DNA of 64,000 nucleotides from Aphrocallistes beatrix (GCA_963281255.1 OY725489.1:3782001-3846000), one strand, 5' to 3'; positions 22,490-33,993 are shown, numbered from the stretch's first letter. Notes: a model not told the origin generated them from the sequence alone. Numbers and translations: made by a program.

Positions 22490-24040
22490 CACACAACTAC
22501 GCAATGAATGTTAACCTTTTGACAGTCCTTTTGGCGCATTCATCCTTATAACTAGTGGTAATTTAAATTTACTAATGTATAGGTAATGTTGTCACGACTA
22601 ACAATGCTTTCACTAAATACATATCGTAATCACCAGATATGTGTGATATCCAACTTGCTTACGATGGAATAAAAGCCTTATAAAAGCCTTAGGTCATGAT
22701 AAGGTGAATATACTCAATGATTTGATTCATTGCCATGTAATTATGGTCTAAATATAGATGATATATTTTGTGACCGTGATTGTAAATGCAATTTAATAGG
22801 ACAATCATGTATACGTTTATTTATACGAAAATTCTGATTCAATAAGATATTATCAGTCATTGGTACTACATTGCAGTTTTGAGTGATTACAAATTGCAGG
22901 AAAGAACCTCTTCAGCCGAATTTGAGTCTATACTAGCACAAGATTTCCAAATAACTCATCCGTGCACACTACAACCTGAGCAAGAAGAATCTGTACTCTG
23001 TGCGAGGATGGAATCGTCTACACTATTTAGAGCAGGATTCCCTCGAGCGAACGCGCCCATAAGCACTCAAAGCGCGGTTATAAAATTATGTTGAATGATT
23101 TTGTCTCATTTCCATTTCCATTTGGTTAAAATATATCTTATATATTTTATGAACGTAATTGTAATCGCAATTTAATAGACAATTATTAGTAAGATTTTCA
23201 TTATCATTTATTTACTAATACATCGCAGTTTTGAGTGGTTTCAATCTACAAGAAAGACCTTCCTCTTAATTCCTGAACGAGTAATGTTTGGAATAATTGG
23301 GCAAAGTAGTACAATAGTATAAAGGTATCAAGTGTTGTATCGGATAATGTGAATAAACTCGGAAACAAGTCAGTGTATTAACAGGCCGAACATTTACTAT
23401 CGTAACAAATATATCCCAATTTTTTAAAAATTATTCTTTAGGGTACTTGTAAATCGCCCATGATAATTTCGAATCTGAAATCAGATTTTTAGTTATGTCT
23501 ACTTGTAAATCTATATTGGAATCTGTTGGATATTGTTTTAACAATATGAATCTTCACATGTTTTTGTTGGCTAATTGCCTCATTATAATCTAATTATATT
23601 ATAATTACTTACTTCATTAGGGAACCCATAAGCTTATTCAGTCAAGCCAGTCACATATTTGCTCAATAACTTATCTGTAGTTTCGAATTCCAATAATGAC
23701 TATAGTACCATTCTTTCAATAGGGGAACATGCTATTTCGGATTTAGAACCAGTAGTGGGTCAGATCTTAGATTAGACTGAGGGACCGGATGGAGCCTATT
23801 TTTGTGTGCTTGTTACTATAATTGCGTGATAGATAATATACCTAATATTACTCACTTTGCAAAATCTTAGAAACCAATTCAGGTAGCCATGCTCCCATGT
23901 AGAGAGGCGTTTGTGCCCAGTATCTTTAAATACCTCTTTTTCCATTGAATCATAGAGCAGGGTGGCGAACCATATAACTTTTACTAGTGATTACAATTTT
24001 TAATTAGGGGTTAAATGAGATATATATACTTGGTTAAAAA
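22490..24040. other. 1.5 kb without recognisable genes
   Basis: AT-rich. Two weakly similar blocks (around 22735-22910 and 23095-23260, sharing TTTTGAGTGRTT and ATTGCAATTTAATAG-like words) suggest an old internal duplication. No terminal repeat or protein match was seen. Confidence 0.45.
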
Positions 24041-24057
24041 AACAATAAAAAATTATC

Positions 24058-25460
24058 TCAATAATATTTACAATCTAATGCTGTGCCGATATGATGTCTG
24101 CTCGGTTCCGCCTTGCTAGGGACTGAGCTGTCCCGATATGATGTACTACTCGGTTCCGCCTTGCTAGGGACTGAGCTGGCCCGATATAATGTACTGCTCG
24201 GTTCCGGCTTGCTAGGGACTGAGCTGGCCCGATATAATGTACTGCTCGGTCCCGGCTTGAAAGGGACTGAGCTGACCCGATATGATGTACTGCTCGGTTC
24301 CGCCTGGCTAGGGACTGAGCTGTCCCGAAATATTGATGCCTCATTGACTTCCTGATCTTCAACTATATCGCTGCCTGCATCATCAGCATATCGTTCAAGT
24401 TCTTTACACCACAGTCGTAACAATACGGAATTTTACATACGCCGCATGCTGTTCTTTTTAGAACACCACATTCTATGCATCTAGAGGGAGTGGAAACCAT
24501 CCAAGATATTTGAGAAACTGGTTGGATCTGGTGTTGCGTTGCTCTCATGATTGTTTGGATTGAGGGAGGAGGTTTCGACAGTTTCAGGGATGGGGCTTGT
24601 TTTTTTGTTGTGAAGGTTCCACAAAGTGCCGAAATTACTTTTTCTTTGACCATGCAAGAATATGCCTTCGTTCCTCGGCGAGATTCCATATTCCTTTTGT
24701 TTTTTGAGCCGTTTTGAACAGTATCCAGGAATTTACGACTGCTGAATCAAGTAAATGAAAGAAAACTTTCAAATATCCTCTTTGGAAGTCAACGGAATTG
24801 AGTGGTGCTCAACCACTCTATCGTGGCGGTCTACACCTCCCATTCGATTATTGTAAGCTTTCAGTACTGGTGGACTCGGAATAAGCTCTCTTGAATATTG
24901 TTTCGAAGCATCTCGAATATTCTTTAGCTGGAATTGAACTGGGGACTTTGGAATGCTTGGCAGGCAGTTGGTAATAAAGACTACCTTCTTATCCATCCCG
25001 ACAACTAGCGAAACTGCATCATTCGCTCGTAGGTGATGAATAATGCCGTTTTGTTGGTATTTGATGTCTGCTTCTTGATGAAACCACTTGTAGGCCTAAG
25101 ACAGTGGATGCATATGCTTAACAAGGTAGCCAAGGTCGAGGGGCAAGGAAGTTGCAGATGATGTACCACCATTCCTGTTTTTCGAGATTTGAGATATGCT
25201 GCCAGGCCTAGATGTGAAAAAATATATCGCAATAAATTACCATGCCCTTTATCCAAAAAGGGCTCGGAGAGTTGAATCACAACGTCACGCCCACCAACAG
25301 ATCCTGCTGTACTTCCTAAATACATATTTTGTGTCAAAGAATAGCCACAACAGGCACAACAAATAGCAATAGCCCGAGAGTTTTACGCCATATTTAGTTG
25401 GTTTCGCATTGATGTATTGCCGTATAACGCTCCTCCCATAGAATTTTACCATAATCTCGT
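24058..25460 (-). pseudogene. piggyBac-type transposase, decayed
   Basis: piggyBac transposases move DNA by DDD chemistry at TTAA sites. Pieces in order on the minus strand: LDEIMVKFYGRSVIRQY and INAKPTKYGVKL (about 25460-25370, first catalytic region); YLGSTAGSVGG, LDKGHG and GLAAYLKSRKTGM (25337-25005); YNNRMGGVDRHD (24996-24769), the conserved GVD block; and a C-terminal zinc finger RCIECGVLKRTACGVCKIPYC (24689-24363). Each piece is in a different frame or separated by stops, so at least three frameshifts or stops have accumulated. The N-terminal third was not found. A 48-bp repeat tail follows. The family is clear. I saw no terminal repeats, so element ends are unknown. Confidence 0.85.
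24095..24340. repeat. 48-bp tandem repeat, about five units
   Basis: CTCGGTTCCGCCTTGCTAGG recurs at 24101, 24149, 24197, 24245 and 24293, an exact 48-bp period. Because 48 is a multiple of three, frames stay open: one minus frame reads repeats of SSVPSKPEPSSTLYRA (16 residues), and two other frames are open as well. The array follows the piggyBac zinc finger and is much more GC-rich than its surroundings. Confidence 0.9.
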
Positions 25461-25469
25461 CCAGTGTAT

Positions 25470-26587
25470 TTTAAGCTAAATTAGAGGGCCCAAAAGGACC
25501 TCTAATTTCTCTTCAGGGACCTCTAATTTCTTAACTTTCGTAATGTACTGAATATCATAAAATGTAGTATTCCAGGTAAAGGACCTCTAATCTTTTGCAG
25601 GGCCCTCTGAGCAAATATCCTCATTGACAACGGGATACAAGTAAATAATGGGTGGTAATTTAACACTCAATAGGGGTGTAATGAGATATTGCAGGCAAAC
25701 CTCCAAAACAATAAAGACAATTATTGACTAAACCACAAATACAATTCATTAATTTCAATGAACTCGATACTATCTGAAATTCTAAACTGATATGATCCAC
25801 TTTGAGATAAACTGTCAATAGTCTAATATCTCAACTTTTTATATTATTTATTAACAATACACAAAATTTTGTAATTTCTTCGAAAGAAATATCAAATAAG
25901 ACATTATTTTCAATATTGTGATGGATTGGTTCAGTCTTCTAATACTCGTAAATTCAAAATCTAACATTATGATACATCAATTTTGTAATTTTTAATTTGT
26001 CATAATCACTACCACTATACAAGATTATATGTGTCAATTTGTAGAATTTAAATAGATGATATTTACATCCGAAAACATTTTTCTCTTATGAAATGTAAGA
26101 TATTATATTAGTGTTTGTAAAACATCAAACAAAATAATATTTTTTTTTGCATCACCGAAATTTCATTTTATCACTTTCTTTATTTGGTAATTTGTATTTC
26201 AGAAATAGTTTAAATATAAACCTGTTAATAACACTTAGGTACTTCGAAGGAAATACAATATAATAGACATAGAACTTAACAATTACGATAAAAATTACGA
26301 CTACATGTACTTGTGAAGGCTCAAGAAGGAAGAGCTCAGGTATATATTGTAGCAACAAACTTTTTTATTACTAAACTAAAATCGATATCACTTTTCTTTT
26401 ATTTATTTATTTAATTTTTTATTGAGGAAATAAAGATATTTTGGAAATATTTTCGGTAGGCATCTCAATTCACTATATAGCATTTAAGGTTGGTATTTCC
26501 CTCCAGAACATTCAGGATAATATACTTAACAAACAACTGAATACAAAACATTTATCCAGTGACTCTCCCGTAGTTTCCCATCATCAT
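25470..26587. other. 1.1 kb without recognisable genes
   Basis: Very AT-rich. The phrase AGGACCTCTAATTTC repeats three or four times near 25490-25610. Nothing else is recognisable. Confidence 0.5.
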
Positions 26588-28308
26588 TCAGCTTCTGTTA
26601 CTTTTTGGACAGAACCACAGCTCATCTTTCTTCGGTACTTCGAGTAGGTGTTTGGTCTGCCATAGACAAAAGAAATGAAACCAGTCTCGGCAGATATCAC
26701 ACCGTAGCCAGATATCCTCATCATCTCTAGATCTGCCACCATCTCTGATTACTCCAGTCTGTTCAGTCCCACCGCATATGGCACAATTATCTTCGCCGGA
26801 GTCATCATCAGAATCTAAAGAAATAGAAGGAGCCGAATACGACCACACTTATAACCCTTTCCAGTACGCTTCCTAGGTCGCTTACTCCTTTTCGAACTAC
26901 ATTTGTGTTTTTTGCTCAATACGCTATCAACTTTGATGGATTGAGTTACTCTCCTCCTATCTATTTCAACCAGGATATTTATGAAGGTGCTTTTTGGTTG
27001 AATTCCAATTTCTTCAAATACTGTCAGGTAGCATATACAACCATCATTGAAACGAATGATAGCAAGTGCTGCCCCAAAATTCATCAATTCAACTTCGACT
27101 GAACCAGTTTTAGGAACTGGTCCCCAAATCAGCTTATGAATATTTACATTTATATTAGATGTTTTTGCCACCTTTGACGTTGACTAAAAAGTTCTCGCTC
27201 AAATAAGGGGCCAAGATATCAAGGACATGTTTACGGCATTCATCATTGAGGAAACTTGGATATTGAGGTGGAACATTGTCTAATGCAATGGCTTTCTGGT
27301 AATTACACCATGACTCTCTCCCTTTTTTGCAAAATTTATGCATTTCATCGCAATTCAGTTCATTTGCCGATAGATGGTTTATAATTCCAATCAATGCATT
27401 TTGGATGTCTAACACCGGTTGATCGTGACTATTCTTGATAACAAGCCTATATAAAGATGTTATTTATCGATCATCCGATCGCTCAAAAGATTTATTTCAG
27501 ATATAGTTTGAACGGAACCCCAAGCGTCGCGATCGTGCTTTAGATCTCGTTTTGTTTTTCTTCTATGATTTTCCCGGATCTTTTGCTCTTCGTTCTTAGT
27601 TTTACATTGGGCTAATAGATTGTCCATTTCAGTTTTCATCTTCTCAACAAAAGCTTTCTGCTTTTCAATCTAATGGATTCTTATACGTTTTTGGACATGG
27701 GACAAGTATACTTTTCTAAAGATATCAATCATGTACTCGGAATATATATTTCTCTTTCAACATTGAAATGCTCTTATCATCACCATTAGCAATCACAGCG
27801 GAATAAATAAGATATTGTTCTACAGATCTTTTAAAGATTACCGATGCTAGTTTCGACTCGAGAGCAACATAATTTGTCACCATATTCATCAGCTTGGCAA
27901 TTTTTTTGATGTTTACTGAACCACTCAACATACTGATCTCGTGTTACTCTGCCATTCTTAGTGCCTGTTGTTTTTATGTGCATTGTCGAAATGAATTGCA
28001 CGCGATCACAAAATCTAGTACTTTCCCAGATTCGGTACTAATGGCACTGGCAAAACAATATCAAAAATGGCCACCTCCTTTAGACCCTCCCCTCCTTTGA
28101 TTTGCACCATCATATGAAACTTCAACCTCTAACATTGTATTCTCGGGAACATCAAATTTCTGGCGCAATTCATTGCATGCTCTCTTGCAGCTATCTCTGG
28201 CAACCTTAGTTGCAACTTCACTCACATAGGAATGGATCTCATAAAAAGCTCTCTTACCTAGTGTTTTCGGAAATTCCCAAAATAGAATTCAGAAGATCGA
28301 GACCAGCA

Positions 28309-30251
28309 GCCGTATTCACTAAGATCTTAAGCACTAAGATCGATCTTAAGTCTTAAGATCGATCTTAAGATTAAACTTAGAGCTATTCACTAACAATTAA
28401 GATCGAACTTAAGATCGATCTTAAGATCGAACTTATAAATAACGTTAAGGTTAATATGATTAAAAAATTGCGTTATACTAATCAAAAACAAAACTGAATT
28501 ATAATATTAGTAATGGTAAGTAGTCATTTATTATTGATCTAGTAAAAATATATATATTTCTTCTTTTTGAGCAAATTTGAGGCCATTAATATCAATATTA
28601 GGACCAAATAAAATTGATTAACCCACGTCTGTAAGACATAGCTTCTATCTATGTAGTTGTAACGCCTGGAATGCCTGCTGGTGAGTCTTACAATATCTGT
28701 GGTGAAATCTTCGTTTTAACTTTGAATTCTACGTATTATGAAAATTCAAAGTTTTATGTATGTAATCTATAATTATTCTACACTAGTCAATATCAAAGGA
28801 AGAGCTATGTATCAAAGAGCATAAGTTGTATCTCATGAATTCATAATATTATATCAAACAAAACATATAAACAACAAGTGTCTTTATATATTGTAACATG
28901 AAAACCTCTCTAAGACAAAATATAAACACTGGATATGAGAAGTAAAATATATTTAACTCTATCGACGTTAAAATTTCTGCGTCATTTGGTGTTACGAAAA
29001 TAAATGGTGTCATTAGTGGTTATGGTAAGTCGGCGTCCTCCCGTGTATATAAATTGCTGCTGAGTACTTGCATTAACAATACCGAAACAAATGGAAAAAC
29101 CCCGCAAAACAAATTGGACCAGGAAGAAGAGTGCAGTCTCATTAATGAAATTGAGTCAGCAGGTGATATTTTGAGAGGGTCACGAAATTCTACTGACAAA
29201 AACAAAAGGAGGAAACAAATCTGGAGAGACATCGCAGCCAAACTCAACTCAATACATGGCAATGGCAGAGCTGTAGAGGATATCAGAAAAAAATGGACCA
29301 ACCTAAAGCTAAACGCAAAGTCCAAAGTTGATGCCAGTTTAGGGAAGCCAAAGACTGGAGGGGGTACGAACAGTGCTGGACAGGTAGAAGACGAGGACAT
29401 GCAAATCCTATCAGCAAATAGAAGTATTTTTGCTGACTCTGCAGATCGGGTAACAGAGATGTTCCAAAACACCCCTGCTTTCATTGGAATTTCAAGTGCT
29501 GCTGATCTTTTCAAGCACCAGCAATAGCGTCAACAGTATCAGCTGCAGGTCCCGATGAATCTGAAGATACTCGATTTTAGAGTCAATTTTAGAGTCTCCA
29601 GAATTTGAAATACCGACAACGTATAAGACATCAAAGAAAAGTCGGAATAGAAGGCGAACTGTTGATGAACGAGATGATTCTGTCGAACTCTTGAAGGCTG
29701 AAGACTTACTACCGTTACAGCAGGAAGTTTTGTTCCAACAGATGGCTGTATTCTCAGCACAGCTGTAGTTAATAGAAGAACAGAGGGATTATTATCGATT
29801 AAAACGTCAGAGACTGCTGGAAAAATCATTGTAAATAGGAAAATAGGATCAAAGTGATTATTATCAGTCATGTGAATCAATATATAAAATCGTCTCTATA
29901 ACTATGCATGTTAGAATTAGTGTAAGATTATATAATCAAAGAATGTATGTTTGTTTATTCATACAAACCCAAGAAGAATTTCCCACGAATTATAGCATGT
30001 GATACATGTTGCGATGTTACACACAATAAATGTTTTTAAAATATTTAAAATTTATTTGAAGTCTAATATCAAACAAGGTATATTCAATATTCGATAGAAG
30101 TAATTTTGAACAACATTTATGGAGTAATTAGTGAAAATCGAATTAATTCCAATACTTAGGACACCTCCCTAGGTTGCTTAAAGTTCGGTCTTAAGATCGA
30201 ACTTAAGACTTAAGCACTAAGATCGATCTTAAGTTCTTAGTGAATACGGCC
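28309..30251 (+). mobile_element. PIF/Harbinger-type element carrying only a Myb-like gene
   Basis: The ends GCCGTATTCACTAAGATCTT and TTCTTAGTGAATACGGCC are inverted, followed by many AAGATCGATCTTAAG palindromic words. The 3-bp flank GCA (28306-28308 and 30252-30254) is duplicated, assuming one terminal G was lost on the left. Removing the insert leaves the Mutator-like frame continuous (reads GKSA then GLDLL). Harbinger elements usually encode a DDE nuclease and a Myb/SANT protein. Only the latter is seen, so movement would need a nuclease in trans. Confidence 0.8.
29054..29833 (+). pseudogene. Harbinger-type Myb/SANT-like DNA-binding protein
   Basis: The accessory protein of Harbinger transposons. 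It binds the transposon ends and helps bring the transposase to the nucleus. The first frame (to 29527) has the Trp-containing trihelix pattern: EEECSLINEIE, KRRKQIWRDIAAKLNS, EDIRKKWTNLKLNAKSK, as in NAIF1-like proteins. The first 10-15 residues look unlike the rest, so the true start may be lost or spliced. A second frame (29590-29833) continues as TSKKSRNRRRTVDERDDS then a Leu/Gln-rich coil ending QRDYYRLKRQRLLEKSL, with a stop in it after FSAQL. So one frameshift plus one stop separate it from an intact gene of about 260 codons. Confidence 0.75.
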
Positions 30252-31014
30252 GCAGATTTACCAACACCAATAATACTAATAATACGTCTCCCCAGCAATT
30301 GCAAGATATTGTTTGCGAAATGTTTTTTTACGGATTGAGTTTGAGTAGAGTTGTAAAAGTCGGTCCCAGAATGACACCCTTCGCAAATGATATAAATGTG
30401 TACTACAATTCCGGCTGTCAATGTGGATTTATAGAATCGTAGATTGCTATATTTACAATGTTTGCATTTGAACATTTTACTGATGGCATGACGAAGGATG
30501 TCGCAATCAAATATGCTCATCGCCTGTCGAGATAAATTCAAGATTTCCTCGCCTGATTTATCTAAATTCACATATTGGACCTCTTCATAATGGGCAGGTA
30601 GTATTTCAACTTCGGACCTTAGCTTTTTCTGCGCAGTTGTTAGTTCTAAGTCAACTACGGAACAGGTGAAGCTAGTAGGAATTTCAGGTGGTATAGTAGG
30701 TGGAATTTCAAGTGAACTCTCACTACTAGCTTGAGTCAATTTGGGTATCTTACATAATAACTCAAGGTCCTCAGTTATACTCGATTGACTTGTGCAAATA
30801 ATATCATCTGACTCGTTTAACAACTAAAACTGACTAGTGGGAATAGTTTAGCTCTTTTTCTATCCCCAAACTTTCTACGGCCTCAGTAAAGAGGTTTCGA
30901 CGTAGTAACGGGCGACGGTAATGTAAAAACATCAGAAGTATCGGATAAATTCAAATCGTCACGCGTTTCCATTGTCTCTGCAGCTGTCTGTTCGCTTTCA
31001 ATCACCTTCTTCTG

Positions 31015-31074
31015 AGGCCCAGGATTTTTCTCGACTCCGCCAATAATGAGGAGCACCACCAGCACCACTTGCAA
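31015..31074 (-). other. 2A-like motif at the head of the Mutator-like gene
   Basis: A hydrophobic run (VVLVVLLII) is followed by GGVEKNPGP. 2A peptides (consensus DxExNPGP) make the ribosome skip a peptide bond before the last Pro, and 2A-like copies are known at the N termini of some retrotransposon proteins and of some sea urchin proteins. Here the consensus Asp is Gly, so activity is uncertain. Upstream in frame come basic residues (RGRKGQSK) and no ATG before a stop, consistent with a preceding exon. Downstream, one frameshift near 30840-30880 separates it from the transposase frame. Confidence 0.7.
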
Positions 31075-31199
31075 GATTGAGCTGAACCTGCACTTCAGTC
31101 CTGCAAAAAGGTTGGATGTGGCTTTACTCTGGCCCTTTCTTCCTCTAGAAATACAACTCCAAATCCGGAATCTCTACAACTCTAAGGAAATCATCTAAT

Positions 31200-31960
31200 T
31201 TGAAAAAAAGTATTATTATTGAATAATACGATTGAATAAATTATCTCATATATATACATCACCCCTTGGGATTACATGGAAGACAATTCAATACCCAATT
31301 AGGGAGCCTCCTGTCAAAACCTATGATAATTTGAATCTCAAGTGTTTAGTCATAATATTGGTGCATATTGTAAATAAAATGATATAGTTTGTTCGCATAT
31401 AATTTATAAATTTGGAAATCTAGTGCTAATTCGGATCGTATCAAAATCGTTCTTATAAGTAAAAACAATCATTTCAAGTACATATTCATGCTAAAATTAG
31501 AGACTCCCCACAACGCTAGTTTTTAGTGATTATGAATCATGTCATCAATTACATTGTAGCAGAACAAACAATTCGTTTATTATTCAAGTACGCAACATAG
31601 AACGAGATCTAGTCGAACCATATATTTCGAATATTCCACTATCGATATGTGTGAACCAGGAATCAAATATATCATTTTTTTCTCTAACAACAAAACAAAC
31701 TCCAAAAATATAAAAACAGATGGGAGGGTACATATCCTGCAGGAGAAGAAACACGGGAAGGAGAGAAGGAAGTCCTGATTCCCTCGCCAATCATCAGTCC
31801 CCTCCTCCAATATATCGATGTCCGGGATGTCCAAACCCGAATTGTCCGTGGGAATTAAAAGTGCTAGACATTGATTACCACCTAATTTTCCCGTGGCATA
31901 AATTGTACTGATTGAAAGATACTTGAGAAAAATTATATATCTACTCGTAGTTATTATGAA
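31200..31960. other. Non-coding stretch, no element recognised
   Basis: AT-rich. No gene, terminal repeat or match to other repeats was recognised. Confidence 0.45.
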
Positions 31961-31968
31961 TTGAATGT

Positions 31969-32430
31969 TGCGCGGCTGGCGGACACTTTTTGTCCGCCAA
32001 AGGCTCCCTTCGGTCCCCTGGGGTCATAGTGCTTAATTATAAGGCAGACATCATCTCTAAATATGTCTGTCCAACTGTTATAACCGATAACACTCGAAAA
32101 ATCACCAAATTTGTCAATTTTAAAATTTTTCATGCGTAATGATGACTCATAACAAAGTGATGAGTCATCATTTTTTGATGATAGTTGCATCATGTGTGAG
32201 GCACGTTAGCATACAGATCCTATTAAATTTCACCCTTCTATCTCCTTTAATGGTTGAGTTATGCTCGAATAACTGTATTGCTTAACAAAAAATGTGACAA
32301 TGACGTCATAATTCCATGATGAGCGGACATTTTCGTCTGAACTCAGAACTTACTGGAGCCATAGCCTAAAAACTCCCACAAGCCAAATATCAGCTTTCAG
32401 TGCCTGACAGTTTCTCCAATCAATTCGTTA
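31969..32430 (-). mobile_element. H2 element, minus orientation, 3' tip lost
   Basis: It reads from the (TA)n at 32433-32460 through CAATTCGTTACAG-complement and the two TGACGTCAT blocks to the GC-rich GGCGGACA tail. The final hairpin is truncated after GCCGCGCAAC. Best matched to the 5436-5984 copy. Confidence 0.65.
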
Positions 32431-32432
32431 CA

Positions 32433-32460
<28 letters not shown>

Positions 32461-32463
<3 letters not shown>

Positions 32464-32577
32464 GCGCACTTCGCATGTTCGCGTTACGTGGCTGGCAGAC
32501 ACTTAGTGTCCGCCAGAGGATCTCTTCGGTCGCCTGGAGTCACATTGGTTAATTAAAAGGGAGACATCATCTCCCAT
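32461..32577 (-). mobile_element. H2 3'-terminal fragment
   Basis: CAAGCGCACTTCGCATGTTC (hairpin end), CGGACACTAAGTGTCTGCC-like stem and GGTTAATTAAAAGGGAGACA form the last ~115 bp of another H2 copy. It is joined head-to-tail with the previous one through a (TA)n run and cut off by the LINE sequence. Confidence 0.65.
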
Positions 32578-32589
32578 CCTTACGAAAAT

Positions 32590-33993
32590 CATAAATGGTT
32601 CCCTCTCCACTGGTCATTTTCCTTCTCCCTGGAAGCGCGCTATCATCTTGCCCAAACTTAAAAGACCAAATCTTGATCCCATCTTCTCTATCGTCCACTT
32701 AGCAATCTTTCTTTCATTTCTAAGATCACTGAGAGGGCCGCTTCCATCCAGGTCATCAATTATCTTACAGTACATCATCTCTTCCCCGGGACGCAGTCTG
32801 CCTATCGTAAACACCACAGCACGGAGACTGCGCTCCTGAAGGTTACAAACGACATCCTCCTCAGCATGAATCGCCAACACGTATCCCTTCTGGTTCTTCT
32901 TGATCTTAGCTCAGCCTTCGACACCGTCGACCATACCATCTTACTCAACCGTCTCCAGTCTCATTTCTGCATTTGCGGCTCTTCTCTGTCTTGGTTTGAA
33001 TCTTACCTCTCTGGTAGGACTCAATTCGTCTCGATTAAGGGTTCTAATTCCTCCAATATCCCGGTCCAACACGGAGTTCCTCAGGGTTCTTGTCTTGGTC
33101 CGCTTCTCTTTAGCCTCTATACTAGTCCTCTATTCGACCTCATTAGGTCCCACCTCCCGACATGCACTGCTATGCCGACGATACTCAGGTCTATCTTTCT
33201 TTTAAACCCGGTTCCATCTCTTCTGAAGAATCTGCTTTCTCCGCCATCCAATCTTACATCTCCGCGATCCGTTCATGGTAGGGTTGCCAACTCGACTCAT
33301 TTTGATTCCGGGAGATATTTGTTTTCGGGGTGGGGGGGCAACCGTGGGAGCTTCTTAGAAACAGAGAACAACGATTTATAGGCCTAATTTTAATAATCCA
33401 GTAATAAAGCAAACTAACTAAAAAAGGTCTAGTGCTCCTTCTCTATTTCTGCTGCTTGAATGTATACTTCTGCTGAGATTTACGATAAAACCTCCCGGAT
33501 TGGATTTGCTAATTTCCGGGAGATTGGTTGAGATTCCGGGAAACTCCCGGCCAATCCGGGAGGATTGGCAACCCTAGTTCATGGCTCCTCACCAACAAGT
33601 TGCTTATCAATGACACCAAGACTGAGTTCCTTATTATAGGGACTCGTCAACAACTATCTAAGGTTCAAACTGATAGCATCTCTGTTGGTGAGTCGAGAAT
33701 CTCTTCTTCCAAAGAAGTACGGAATCTTGGAACTTGGCTCGACAATACCCTCTCAATGTCTACTCAGGTCAGCAAAGTTGCCTCATCCTGCTTCTATTAC
33801 ATCTATAACATCCGGCGTATTAGAAAGTATCTCTCTAGGGAAGTCTGTGAAACTCTTGTTAATTCTCTTATCACATCTCTTCTTGATTATTGTAAGTCTC
33901 TTGTATGGTTGCCCCTCATCCCTCTTAGCTCGACTCCAGCGAGTCCAGAACAGTGCAGCCAGGCTTATCTACAATGTCTCTCGTACCTTTTCG
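32590..33993 (+). pseudogene. CR1/L2-like LINE reverse transcriptase fragment
   Basis: A non-LTR retrotransposon polymerase that would copy its own RNA at a nicked target. Read across frames: FPSPWKRAIILPK, ISKITERAASIQV, QSAYRKHHSTETALLKVT, then 32866 on: LLDLSSAFDTVDHTIL, VQHGVPQGSCLGPLLFSLYT (RT motifs), YADDTQVYLSF (catalytic YADD near 33173), then after the MITE NKLLINDTKTEFLIIG and GTWLDNTLSM. It ends at the (ATT)n tract in the thumb region. Frameshifts occur near 32690, 32830 and 33170, and an hAT MITE interrupts it. No endonuclease domain is present (5' truncated). Jockey-superfamily affinity is clear. CR1 versus L2 is a guess. Confidence 0.85.
33279..33576. mobile_element. hAT-type MITE inserted in the LINE
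   Basis: The ends TAGGGTTGCCAACTC and GGATTGGCAACCCTA are inverted and flanked by the perfect 8-bp duplication GTTCATGG (33271-33278, 33577-33584). TTCCGGGAG-type words are repeated internally. The LINE frame continues across the site if the insert is ignored. Confidence 0.92.

Larger units (their letters stand above)
26588..31150 (-). pseudogene. Second Mutator-like PHD transposase, decayed and split
   Basis: Segment order matches the gene at 17.8-20.3 kb. From the N terminus: a 2A-like leader (31015-31074); an acidic/Ser-rich region and zinc-binding block FKCKHCKYS...CEGCHSGTDF (30823-30203); after the Harbinger insert, VARDSCKRACNEL, VEVSYDGANQRRGGSKGG (first Asp, about 28120-28060), KVLDFVIACNSF, QYVEWFSKHQKNC, AVIANGDDKS (second Asp, about 27800); KGRESWCNYQKAI (27320); NIHKLIWGPVPKT and FEEIGIQPKSTF (about 27145-26990), equivalent to NESLHNTIWSLIPKS and MAELGLNPSGNI of the intact gene; a basic linker; a PHD finger CAICGG, CDICRDWFHFFC, WFCP (26590-26780). 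Multiple frameshifts and stops are present. A 3' splice-like TTGTATTTCTAG precedes the leader near 31143. Confidence 0.85.

Noticed and set aside
24113..24355. Plus-strand repeat protein with LLGTELARYNV units
   Set aside because: It arises from the 48-bp tandem repeat, open in several frames. The piggyBac gene is on the minus strand and nothing supports a plus-strand gene.
29020..29514. Open frame of 164 codons on the minus strand inside the Harbinger element
   Set aside because: It is hydrophobic antisense of the Myb/SANT-like gene, which has the conserved Trp pattern on the plus strand.
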